From contig NZ_CP119988.1 in NCBI RefSeq assembly GCF_029338515.1, forward strand, positions 3,472,001-3,536,000: a DNA stretch of 64,000 bases, given 5' to 3'. Below, piece by piece: positions 16,432 to 24,555 of the stretch (position 1 is its first letter; each line of letters starts with the position of its first letter). Origin of the DNA: Haloglomus litoreum. GTDB lineage: Archaea; Halobacteriota; Halobacteria; Halobacteriales; Haloarculaceae. Under the pieces are notes generated by a model that was not told where the DNA came from, searched no databases, and worked only from the letters and a program-made list of their open reading frames with translations. A program made the translations under genes and the position numbers.

Positions 16432-18624
16432 TCAGTTCCGCCGCCGGCGCGCGCCGAGGCCGACGAGGACGGCCGCGAGCAGCGTCCCGACGACGCCGAA
16501 CCCGTCCCCGCTCGCGCCGGAGGGGGTCAGTGGTGTCGCGGTGGTAGTCACGTCCCCGTCGGCACCGCTGGCCGACCCGGCATCGCCATCGCTGCCTGCA
16601 CCGCTACCCGCACCGGAGTCGTCGGTCCCCGTCGGGGCCGTGGCCGCGCCACCCGCGGCGGTCGAGCCCCCGTCTTCGGCCGGCGTGGCGGTCGCCGTCG
16701 CGTCGCGCACCGACACCGTGGCCGTGCGGTCGCCCGCCGTCACGGTGTACCCGCCCGCCGCCTCGAACGCCGTCGTCGCGGTGAGCGTGACCGACTCGCC
16801 CGGGGCGAGGCGCACGACGCGCCCGGTCAGCGTCCGACCGTCGGCGGCGAGCGCGACGCTCCCGTTCGCCGGGCGCTCCGCACGATTCGTGACGACGGCA
16901 CGCGCCTCGACCGACTCGCCGACGCGGGCCGTCTCGGGAACCCGCAGCCCGGTGACCCGCGGCGCCGCCGGCGGCCGGACCGTCACGGCGCGGGTCGACT
17001 CACCGAGCCGGAGCGTCGTCTCCGCGGGCGCGTCGAACGGGACCGTCCACGAGAGGTCGGTCGAAGCGCCGGCGGCGAGTTCGCCCGTCCTGGTGCCGAC
17101 CGCCCGGTCGCCACGCCGGAGCGTGATGGCGTAGTCGCCGGCGGTGTCGCCGGTGTTCGTCGCGGTCGCGCGGACGACGACCCGCTCGCCGGGGACGAGT
17201 GTCGGCAGCGTCCCGACCGTCGTCGTCCGGTAGGGCCCCTCGACCCGGAACCCATCGAACCGGTAGTCGAAGTCCGCGACCCCGCCGAAGACGTCGGCGT
17301 ACGCCGAGCGGTTCAGGGTCTCCGGCGTGGCGTCGGTCTCGGTGTAGCGGCGCGCGACCTCGCGGGCCCCGGTCCCGCCGACCGCCTCGACGCTCCCGAG
17401 GAAGGTCGACTGGTCGAGGCGGCCGCCGTCGGCGCGGTCCTGGGCGCGACGGATGGCGTCCTGGAGCGTGGCGCGGCCGTCGGTCTCGACCCGGATGCGA
17501 CGGTCGATGGCGGCGAACGCCAGCGCCCCCTTCCAGTAGTGCGCGGTCGTCCCCTGCCAGGTGTCCGGCTCCGCGAGCACCACGTCGGCGTACCGGGGGC
17601 GCGTCCCGATGCGGAGGTGGCGACGGTACTGGGAGTAGTTGATGCGGCCGCTCCGGAGCCCGCGCCTGACGGCGTAGTAGTCGGCCATCCCCTCGTAGCT
17701 CCACCGCGTCGCGGTCGTCGGCCGGTAGGTCTGGCGGGTGTGGACGTACTCGTGGTCCCAGACGTTCTCCGGCGTGTCCAGGCGCTGGAGGTCACGGACC
17801 CAGAAGTCCGAGGCCCCGCGCTGGAGGCCCGTCGAGCCGTAGTCGACGCCCTCGGTCGGGGCGGCGATGGCCAGCACCTCGTCGTCTGCCGGGCCGAAGG
17901 TCAACCCCTCGGCGGTGCCGGCGAGCGCGTCCAGCACGTCCGCCGGCGACTCGCGGAGGTCCGCCGCGCGGGGGACGGCGAGCGTGATGCGCTGGCCGCC
18001 GACCGTCCGGGCCGTCGTCTCGACCGGCCCCAGGTACAGCAGTGAGTCGCCGGCGACACCCTGGCCGGCGACCGCGTTGTCGGTGCGGATTGGCTGGCGC
18101 TGCCCCGTGCCGGAGTAGGTCACGCCGAGACGGGGGGCCTTCATCAGTGCCCACGCCCCGGTGTCGACGAAGAGGTAGCCGCTCGTCTCCGAGCCCTCCC
18201 GCCCCCGGGTGACCGTCTCGTTGACGGGCAGGCGGTAGGTCAGCGACGGCGTGTCGGTGGTCCGGGTCCACTCGTACTGGTGGGGGCCGCGCTGGCTGAA
18301 CCCCTCGATGTTCGTGACCGTCGCGTCCGCGGGCACCTCGGCGGTCAGCGAGGTGACGCCGCCCGGGACCGTGAAGCCGGCCGCGACGTCGACCTCACCC
18401 GGCCGGTCCGGCGTCAGCGACGCGGTGAAGTCGATGTGGAGGCCGCCGTGCGGGCTCGTTGCGGCACCCGTCCCGGTCGCTCCCGCGGCCGCTCGGGCGT
18501 CCGCTCCCGCGTCCGGCGTCCGCGCGCCCGCGAGCGGGACGGCGGCGGTACTCGCGACGAGGAGGACCACGAGGAACAGGGCAGAGGCCGCCGGCGACCG
18601 GACACGGTGTCGGAACCGGGTCAT
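16432..18624 (-). CDS. secreted gluzincin-type metallopeptidase with PGF-CTERM tail
   Basis: This is a 730-residue exported protein with a signal peptide (ALFLVVLLVASTAAVPLAGA, residues 14-33) and an N-terminal beta domain. A zinc-peptidase core carries HEYVH in DHEYVHTRQTY (about residue 290), and a downstream Glu sits in SYEGMADYYAVRRG (about 310), the HExxH plus E pattern of M1-like peptidases. Two CARDB-like beta-sandwiches follow, then a Thr/Gly/Asp-rich stalk and a C-terminal GDGFGVVGTLLAAVLVG-RRR sorting signal. It is therefore a surface-anchored protease. The gene stands alone on the minus strand, upstream of the broken carboxyltransferase. Confidence 0.82.
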   Translation of the reverse strand: MTRFRHRVRSPAASALFLVVLLVASTAAVPLAGARTPDAGADARAAAGATGTGAATSPHGGLHIDFTASLTPDRPGEVDVAAGFTVPGGVTSLTAEVPADATVTNIEGFSQRGPHQYEWTRTTDTPSLTYRLPVNETVTRGREGSETSGYLFVDTGAWALMKAPRLGVTYSGTGQRQPIRTDNAVAGQGVAGDSLLYLGPVETTARTVGGQRITLAVPRAADLRESPADVLDALAGTAEGLTFGPADDEVLAIAAPTEGVDYGSTGLQRGASDFWVRDLQRLDTPENVWDHEYVHTRQTYRPTTATRWSYEGMADYYAVRRGLRSGRINYSQYRRHLRIGTRPRYADVVLAEPDTWQGTTAHYWKGALAFAAIDRRIRVETDGRATLQDAIRRAQDRADGGRLDQSTFLGSVEAVGGTGAREVARRYTETDATPETLNRSAYADVFGGVADFDYRFDGFRVEGPYRTTTVGTLPTLVPGERVVVRATATNTGDTAGDYAITLRRGDRAVGTRTGELAAGASTDLSWTVPFDAPAETTLRLGESTRAVTVRPPAAPRVTGLRVPETARVGESVEARAVVTNRAERPANGSVALAADGRTLTGRVVRLAPGESVTLTATTAFEAAGGYTVTAGDRTATVSVRDATATATPAEDGGSTAAGGAATAPTGTDDSGAGSGAGSDGDAGSASGADGDVTTTATPLTPSGASGDGFGVVGTLLAAVLVGLGARRRRN

Positions 18625-18760
18625 CTACCGCCCGTTCGGCCCGGAGTGGGATAACCTTCCGGCGACCGGACCCGGCGGCCCCCCAGGCCACGCCCTCGGG
18701 GACGGCCGGCAGCCGCCCCGGGGCGCAGGGAGTGGGCTGGCATCGGCCGGGCCCAAACGG

Positions 18761-18766
18761 TTTAGT
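18761..18766 (+). promoter_or_regulatory. TATA-like element of the histidine kinase gene
   Basis: TTTAGT in CGGTTTAGTCGG is centred about 28 bp upstream of ATG 18792, the distance expected for a leaderless haloarchaeal transcript. Confidence 0.45.
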
Positions 18767-18791
18767 CGGCGGACCGATTACCGGAAGGAAG

Positions 18792-19883
18792 ATGGCCTCC
18801 AGTCACGCGGCCGGAGAACTGCCGGACGCGGTCCCCGAGGAGGCCGCTGGCTGGGCGGTCGCGGCCCTGGGACTGGCGCTCGTCACCGTCGGCGTCGCCT
18901 ACTTGGCGGCCAGCCCGGACGCCGCGCTCTTCGACACCGCCATCGCGAGCCTACCGGGCGCGGCCACGACGGGCCTCTGGTTCCTCTCGCGCCGCCTGTG
19001 GTCCGAGCCGGAACACCAGCCGCGCCTGCTCCGCTGGACGCTCATCGGCGGCACCATCCTGGGCGGACTCATCCTCGTCGTGGTCCTCGTGCAGGGGACC
19101 GGCCTGCGCGAGTCGCTCCTGCTCCTCCAGTTCATGACCGGTGTCGGCACCGCCGCCGGGGTCGCCATCGGCACCAGCGAGGCCCGGAGCGTCGAGGCGG
19201 CCCGCCGGGCCGAGCGCGCCCGCGTCTCCGCCGAGCACGTCCGCGAGGAGCGCGACCGCCTGCGCTTCCTCAACAACCTGCTGCGGCACAACGTCCTCAA
19301 CAAGGTCCAGATCATCCGGGCGTACACGCGCGACGTCTCGGAGCGACACGACGGCGAGTTCGACGACGAACTGGAGACGACGATGGAGCAGACCCAGGAG
19401 ATCGCCGAACTCATCGAGAACGTCCGACACCTTGTCCAGGCGACCACCGACGACCGGCCGGCACGGGCGGTCGACCTGCAGGCCGCGGTGGCGGCCGCCA
19501 TCGACTCCGTCGAACCCGAGGCCGGCGTGACCATCGAGACGGACGTGCCCGCGGTCGAGGTCCGGGGCGACGACCTCCTGAAGTACGTCGTCGAGAACCT
19601 CGTCCGCAACGGCGTCCAGCACCACGACCGGGACGACCCGACGGTCCGGGTGCGCGCGACCGTCGAGGACGAGTCGGTCCGCCTGTACGTGACCGACGAC
19701 GGACCCGGCATCCCGAACGGGCGGAAGGAGGACGTGCTGACCCCCGGCGAACACGGGGACAGCGGCCTCGGGCTCCACCTCGTCCGGACCGTCGTCGAGG
19801 GGTACGGCGGCGGGGTCGCCATCCGGGACAACGAACCCCGAGGGACGGTCGTGGAGCTGACGCTCCCCCGCACCGAGGAGTGA
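18792..19883 (+). CDS. membrane sensor histidine kinase
   Basis: This 363-residue kinase has an N-terminal membrane region of four hydrophobic segments (about residues 20-130) with no obvious periplasmic domain. The haloarchaeal-type H-box LLRHNVLNKVQ places the phospho-acceptor at H166. An HATPase domain follows, with N-box VENLVRNGVQHH, G1 box VTDDGPGIP and G2 box GEHGDSGLGLHLV. It lacks PAS and receiver domains, and no response regulator gene is nearby, so its partner is unknown. ATG 18792 agrees with a TATA-like element 28 bp upstream. A hairpin lies 5 nt after the stop codon. Confidence 0.9.
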   Translation: MASSHAAGELPDAVPEEAAGWAVAALGLALVTVGVAYLAASPDAALFDTAIASLPGAATTGLWFLSRRLWSEPEHQPRLLRWTLIGGTILGGLILVVVLVQGTGLRESLLLLQFMTGVGTAAGVAIGTSEARSVEAARRAERARVSAEHVREERDRLRFLNNLLRHNVLNKVQIIRAYTRDVSERHDGEFDDELETTMEQTQEIAELIENVRHLVQATTDDRPARAVDLQAAVAAAIDSVEPEAGVTIETDVPAVEVRGDDLLKYVVENLVRNGVQHHDRDDPTVRVRATVEDESVRLYVTDDGPGIPNGRKEDVLTPGEHGDSGLGLHLVRTVVEGYGGGVAIRDNEPRGTVVELTLPRTEE

Positions 19884-19887
19884 ATCA

Positions 19888-19909
19888 CCGATTACGGACG
19901 TGTAATCGG
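19888..19909. terminator. inverted repeat between convergent kinase and ileS genes
   Basis: CCGATTAC and GTAATCGG form a perfect 8-bp stem with a 6-nt loop, starting 5 nt after the kinase stop. It lies in an AT-rich 121-bp convergent gap, so it could end transcripts from either side. No long oligo-T follows, so the terminator call is tentative. Confidence 0.4.
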
Positions 19910-20004
19910 ACCCATCCATATAGTCTCGGAGATACCCACATATAGAGAGTATTAGAAGTGAACCCCAGAGATTATCGATATATGAAGGCAGTCGGCGTGA
20001 GCCG

Positions 20005-23000
20005 TCAGTCGTCGGCGGTCGGTGCGGCGACCGGTTCGACCGCGAGTTCCAGCCGGACGCCCTCGACGTCCTCGAAGGTCTCGCGGTGTGCGTCCTCGCC
20101 GAGGTCGTCGACGAACGACTCGACGCGGACCTCCTCGGCGATGTAGTCCTCGCGGTCCCGGACGAGGTCGGCGACGCGGTCGTCGTCGACGGCCATGGCG
20201 ACGCGGACCTCCGTGTCGATGTCCAGGTCGAGGGCCTTGCGCATCTCCTGCAGGCGGCGGACGACCTCGCGGGCGTAGCCCTCCCGCTCGATGTCCTCGG
20301 TGAGCGCGGTGTCGACGTAGACGACGCCGCCGGCGAACTCGACGCCGCTGACCTCGGGTGGCGTGTTCGTCTCGAACTCCACCATCTCCGCGGTCAGGTC
20401 GACGTCCATCCCGGTCGCGTCGGCGACGGCGCGTTCGAGCGCGTCGAGGGTGGGTTCGCTCACCTCGGCGTCGTTGAGCGCGTTCATCACGTCGCCGGCG
20501 TCGGGGCCGAACTCCGGCCCGAGGACGGACATGTCGGCGCGGGCGCTGTAGGTGACCTCGCCCCAGTCGTCGCCGGGTTCGACGAGTTCGACCGTCTGGG
20601 CGTTGAGCCGCTCGCAGAGCAGGTCGCGGTGGCGGGCGACGGCGTCGACGGTCCGCTCGTCGTCGGCCACGACCACGACGCGGGTGACGGGCCACCGGAG
20701 CGACCGCTCGGCCTGCTGGCGGGCGTCGGCGCCGGCCTCCTCGACCTCGCGCAGGCGCCGGACGTCCTCCTCCAGTTCGGCGTCCCGCCAGCCCTCGTCG
20801 GCCGCCGGATAGTCGCACATGTGGACCGTCGGGTGGCCGGCCTCGCCGGTGAGGTGGCCGTACACCTCCTCGGCGGCGAACGGCGCGAACGGCGCGAGCA
20901 GCGCGGTCACCTCCTCGAGGACGCGGTAGAGGGTGGCGTAGGCGGCGGTCTTGCTCGGGTCGTCCTCCTCCATCCACATCCGCTCGCGGACGGCCTGGAC
21001 GTAGAACCGCGAGACGTCCTCGACGACGAACTCCAGCAGCGTCGTCAGCGCGCGGTCCTGGCGGAACTCGGCCCAGTGGTCGGCCATCTCGGCCTCGACG
21101 GTCTGGAGCCGGGAGAGGACCCACTCGTCGACCGTTTCCAGCTCGTCGCGGACGTCGTCGAGCGACACGTCGTCCGGCGAGAACCCGTCCATCCGCATAT
21201 ACGGCAGCGGGAAGCGGAAGACGTTCCAGAGGATGTTGAGCCGGCGCTGCATATCCTCGGTCTCCTCCCACGAGAAGCGCATATCCTCGCCCTGCGGGTT
21301 CCGCGAGAGGAGGAACAGGCGCATCGGGTCGGCGCCGTGCTTCGAGATGACCTCGCCCGGCTCGACGGTGATGCCCTTGGACTTGCTCATCCCGCGGCCG
21401 TCGGGCATGTTGGCGTAGCCGTGCATCAGCACCTGCTCGTAGGGCACCTCGCCCAGCGCGGCGGTGCCCATCCCGAGCTGCGACCAGAACCAGCCCCGCG
21501 TCTGGTCGTGGGCCTCCATGATGAGGTCCGCCGGCCAGAGGTCGTCGAAGCGCGAGTCGTCGCTGGGGTAGTCCAGCGTGCCCCACGACGCCACCGAGGA
21601 GTCGAGCCAGACGTCGAACACGTCGGGGACGCGCGTGTACGTCACCCCATCGCGCGTGACGGTGAGGTCGTCGACGGTCGGGCGGTGGAGGTCCAGCTCG
21701 TCGGGGTCGACGTCCTGGTCGACGGCGTCGGCGAGTTCCTCGCGCGTGCCGAAGACGAGCGCGTCGTCCATCTCGCCGGACCACTCGGCGTCGGCCTCGC
21801 CCGCCTCGGGGTCGGGCGTCCAGATTGGGATGGGGATGCCCCAGTAGCGCTGCCGGGAGACGTTCCAGTCCGGCGAGTTCTCCACGAACTTCCGGAACCG
21901 GACGTCCCGGGCCTCCTGGGGATACCACTCGGAGTCGTCGATGTTCTCGAGCAGTTCGTCCTTGATGTCGGTCACCGTGATGAACCACTGGTCGGTGACG
22001 ATCTGGACGATGTCCGTATCGCAGCGCCAGCACTGGCCGTAGTCGTGGACGTACGTCTCGTCGGCCAGCAGCAGGCCCTTCTCCTCGAGGTCGGCCCGGA
22101 CGTCGGCGTTGGCGTCGCGGACGAACTGCCCGGCGTACTTGCCGGCCGACTCGTCGTAGACGCCGTCGCCGCCCACGGGGCAGAAGATATCGAGGCCGAG
22201 TTCGCGCCCGCGCTCGAAGTCCTCCTCACCGTGGCCGGGCGCGGAGTGGACCAGCCCGGTCCGGTCGACCTCGACGTAGTCGGCGGTGTACACCTGCAGG
22301 GTGCCCTCGCCGTCGGCGTGGTCGGGCACCTCGTCGGCGAGCGGGTGGTCGTACGCCCAGCCGACCATCTCCTCGCCCGCGAGTTCGGCCTCGACGGTGT
22401 AATCGTCGTAGCCGCCCTTCTCCATGACCGTCTCGACGACGTCGCTGGCGACGTACAGGACCTCCTCCTCGCCCCCCTTCTCGGCGCGGACCTCGGCGTA
22501 GGTCACGTCCCCGCCGACGGCGACGAACGTGTTGCCGGGGACCGTCCACGGCGTGGTGGTCCAGATGACGAGGTGGCCCTCGCGGTCGGCGAGCGGGAAC
22601 TTCACGTAGATGGAGGGGTCCTCGACCTGGTGGTACTCGACCTCGTTCTTCGCGATGGCCGTCTCACAGCGCGGGCACTGCGTGATGGAGCGTTTCCCCT
22701 GCTCGACGAGCCCGCGCTCGTGGGCCTGCCGGAACCCCCACCACGCGGCCTCCATGTACTCCGGCGAGACCGTCTTGTACGGGTTCTCCCAGTCCATCCA
22801 GACGCCGAACGACCGGAAGTCGCTCTGGAGCCCCTCGAGTTGCTCCTCGGCGAACTGCTTGCACTCGTCGATGAAGTTCTCCATCCCGAACGCCTCGATG
22901 TCCTTCTTGTTCTCGAAGTCGAGGCGGTCCTCCACCTTCGTCTCGATGGGGAGGCCGTGCATGTCGTAGCCCGGGCGGTCGGTCACGTCGTAGCCCTGCA

Positions 23001-23226
23001 TCCGCAGGTAGCGGATATAGGCGTCCTTCAGCGTCTTGTTCCAGGTGGTACCCATGTGGGCCGCACCGCTCGTGTACGGCGGGCCGTCGACGAAGAAGTA
23101 GTCCTCCCCGTCGGCCCGATGCTCGACCGTCCGTTCGTAGGCGTCGACCTCGTCCCAGAACTCGAAGACCCGGTCCTCGACCGCGTCCGGGTCGTACTGG
23201 TCCGGGACCTCGGCGAACCGTTCCAT
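20005..23226 (-). CDS. ileS: isoleucine--tRNA ligase
   Basis: This 1073-residue class I aminoacyl-tRNA synthetase charges tRNA-Ile with editing of valine. The HIGH-type motif is AAHMGTTWNKTLKD (H57-T60), the Thr variant seen in archaeal/eukaryal-type IleRS. An editing CP1 domain follows (TTTPWTVPGNT near residue 225), along with WCPQEA/WRCDTDI zinc-like pairs and the KMSKS motif GMSKSKG (about 615). The C-terminal anticodon-binding region is present. The length is typical for the archaeal type. The ATG at 23226 begins MERFAEVPDQYDP, a normal IleRS N-terminus. It is transcribed alone and converges with the histidine kinase. Confidence 0.98.
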   Translation of the reverse strand: MERFAEVPDQYDPDAVEDRVFEFWDEVDAYERTVEHRADGEDYFFVDGPPYTSGAAHMGTTWNKTLKDAYIRYLRMQGYDVTDRPGYDMHGLPIETKVEDRLDFENKKDIEAFGMENFIDECKQFAEEQLEGLQSDFRSFGVWMDWENPYKTVSPEYMEAAWWGFRQAHERGLVEQGKRSITQCPRCETAIAKNEVEYHQVEDPSIYVKFPLADREGHLVIWTTTPWTVPGNTFVAVGGDVTYAEVRAEKGGEEEVLYVASDVVETVMEKGGYDDYTVEAELAGEEMVGWAYDHPLADEVPDHADGEGTLQVYTADYVEVDRTGLVHSAPGHGEEDFERGRELGLDIFCPVGGDGVYDESAGKYAGQFVRDANADVRADLEEKGLLLADETYVHDYGQCWRCDTDIVQIVTDQWFITVTDIKDELLENIDDSEWYPQEARDVRFRKFVENSPDWNVSRQRYWGIPIPIWTPDPEAGEADAEWSGEMDDALVFGTREELADAVDQDVDPDELDLHRPTVDDLTVTRDGVTYTRVPDVFDVWLDSSVASWGTLDYPSDDSRFDDLWPADLIMEAHDQTRGWFWSQLGMGTAALGEVPYEQVLMHGYANMPDGRGMSKSKGITVEPGEVISKHGADPMRLFLLSRNPQGEDMRFSWEETEDMQRRLNILWNVFRFPLPYMRMDGFSPDDVSLDDVRDELETVDEWVLSRLQTVEAEMADHWAEFRQDRALTTLLEFVVEDVSRFYVQAVRERMWMEEDDPSKTAAYATLYRVLEEVTALLAPFAPFAAEEVYGHLTGEAGHPTVHMCDYPAADEGWRDAELEEDVRRLREVEEAGADARQQAERSLRWPVTRVVVVADDERTVDAVARHRDLLCERLNAQTVELVEPGDDWGEVTYSARADMSVLGPEFGPDAGDVMNALNDAEVSEPTLDALERAVADATGMDVDLTAEMVEFETNTPPEVSGVEFAGGVVYVDTALTEDIEREGYAREVVRRLQEMRKALDLDIDTEVRVAMAVDDDRVADLVRDREDYIAEEVRVESFVDDLGEDAHRETFEDVEGVRLELAVEPVAAPTADD

Positions 23227-23305
23227 GCTCGTGTGTCAGAGCGGGTGGCGGTAAAGGCGAATCGGTCGGACAGGGAGGGCTGTCGGGGAGGAGGCAGGTG
23301 TCGGT

Positions 23306-23333
23306 CCACGCCCCTCTTCGTCGAGGGGCGTGG
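23306..23333. repeat. 11-bp perfect hairpin upstream of ileS
   Basis: CCACGCCCCTC and GAGGGGCGTGG enclose a 6-nt loop, about 80 bp upstream of the ileS start. It could be a regulatory stem or an element end; no conserved partner is visible. Confidence 0.55.
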
Positions 23334-23438
23334 CGAGTACGGTGACCTTCGGAGCGGACGGGAGTGTGGTCGTGTATCTGTAGCGATTCGACGATGATAG
23401 AAGGGACGACAGCGACAGTGATGAGCTGTTGAAAGCCC

Positions 23439-23531
23439 CCGCGGGCTCGGGGCCCCGCGGCTCGCTGCGGTCCTCGGCCGCCAGTGGCGGCCTGCGGTCC
23501 TTACGTCGCCGGGGGACCGCCGAGCCCGCGG
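23439..23531. repeat. nested inverted repeat, 12-bp outer stem and 7-bp inner hairpin
   Basis: CCGCGGGCTCGG (23439-23450) pairs perfectly with CCGAGCCCGCGG (23520-23531). GGCCGCC-AGT-GGCGGCC lies inside at 23476-23492. The nested form suggests a folded RNA or cruciform rather than chance GC-rich complementarity. Confidence 0.55.
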
Positions 23532-23888
23532 CCCCTTTTAGTCCCGCCCGATGCAGCCTTCCAGGGTTGCTTCGCACCATGCTGGCTCGGTGTGTGCGCT
23601 CCGTGGAACAGGCCAACTCGGGCGGGAATGGAAGGGGCTGGCCGTCTCGACCCATCCCGGGCGACGCAAGCACCGCAGCACACGCCCGGAACGGCGCGAG
23701 CGAAGCGAGCGCCGCATGCCCGGAATGCGAGGAGCGCAGCAAGCCCCGGATGGTCGAGCGGCCAGGGGCTTCCAACCCGTTCGTTACAGTCTAAAACCTG
23801 CCAGACCAATCGGCACAGCCAGCCCCTGTCTCTCACACCCCACGGACCGACCAGAACCCCTAAGCCCGCGCGCGGAGCGGTCCTCGCC

Positions 23889-24413
23889 ATGTTCCGCAGT
23901 GGTTCCTTCGTCGCCGAGCACGTGACCCCGACGACCGACGAGCAGGTCCAGCCCAACGGCGTGGACCTCACGCTGGAGGCGGTGTTCCGCCAGCGCCAGC
24001 CCGGACGCATCACCACCGACGGCAAGTCCGTCGGCGCACGGTACGAGCAGGTGAACGAGCCCATCGGCGAGCCGCTCTCGGGCGAGGCTGGCTACGAGCA
24101 CGAGGGGGACGACGAGGTCGACCGCGAGGGCTACCGGCTCTCGCCCGGCTACTACGTCGTCCGGTACGCCGAGGTCATCGGAATCCCCGAGGGCCACGTG
24201 GGCTTCCTCTACCCCCGCTCGTCGCTCCTCCGGAACTCGTGTATGCTGAACACGGCCGTCTGGGACGCCGGCTACGAGGGGAAGGGCGAGGGGCTCCTCC
24301 AGGTCGGTCACGAGATCGACATCGAGACCGGCGCCCGCATCGCGCAACTGACCCTCGCGGAGGCCGAGCACACCGGCGAGTACGACGGCGACTACCAGGG
24401 CGAGAACATCTGA
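23889..24413 (+). CDS. dut: dUTP diphosphatase (Dut, dCTP-deaminase/dUTPase superfamily)
   Basis: This 174-residue trimeric pyrimidine nucleotide hydrolase lowers dUTP and supplies dUMP. The order is the N-terminal QPNGVDLTLE motif, then GYYVVRYAE, then GFLYPRSSLLRNSCMLNTAVWDAGYEGKGEG (two blocks, residues 100-130). The last block contains the PRSSL and D-x-GY-x-G uridine-binding motifs of the superfamily. I favour Dut over dCTP deaminase because PRSSLLRNS replaces the deaminase RSSxAR pattern. ATG 23889 was chosen; the open frame extends further upstream but only through the foldback region. Confidence 0.85.
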   Translation: MFRSGSFVAEHVTPTTDEQVQPNGVDLTLEAVFRQRQPGRITTDGKSVGARYEQVNEPIGEPLSGEAGYEHEGDDEVDREGYRLSPGYYVVRYAEVIGIPEGHVGFLYPRSSLLRNSCMLNTAVWDAGYEGKGEGLLQVGHEIDIETGARIAQLTLAEAEHTGEYDGDYQGENI

Positions 24414-24555
24414 ACATCTATTCAAAACCTGAATCTGTGCGCGAACACCGGGCGGGGTCCGAACGAACGAGAGCATTGGCCCGTAACACGCCGACATAAG
24501 TGACCGGCTATCGACTGCAGCAGGGCTACCCGGGAGTCGGATGCATGTGCAGGCG

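Larger units (their letters stand above)
23227..23888. other. 662-bp gene-free region rich in foldback structures
   Basis: No open frame here looks like a real protein. Perfect inverted repeats include an 11-bp stem at 23306-23333 and a 12-bp outer pair at 23439-23450/23520-23531 enclosing a 7-bp hairpin at 23476-23492. There is also a 10-bp pair at 23542-23551/23618-23627, and GC-rich GAGCGAAGCGAGC-type stems near 23690-23720. A CTTTTAGT element (23535-23542) could be a promoter for a structured RNA. I do not recognise tRNA, SRP or RNase P RNA motifs. A degraded mobile element end is an alternative. Confidence 0.6.

Noticed and set aside
20086-23397. 1103-codon plus-strand frame opposite ileS
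   Set aside because: It is the antisense of a high-GC gene, with Val/Leu/Asp/Arg-rich low-complexity translation and no motif. IleS on the other strand has all synthetase motifs.
23484-23888. N-terminal extension of Dut through the intergenic foldbacks
   Set aside because: The extra residues are Arg/Pro/Ala-rich with no family similarity, and M at 23889 gives the normal N-terminus.
23400-23890. tRNA, SRP RNA or RNase P RNA gene
   Set aside because: No T-loop GTTC-type motif with cloverleaf arms, no SRP helix-8 motif and no RNase P core motif was seen. It was kept only as an unassigned structured region.
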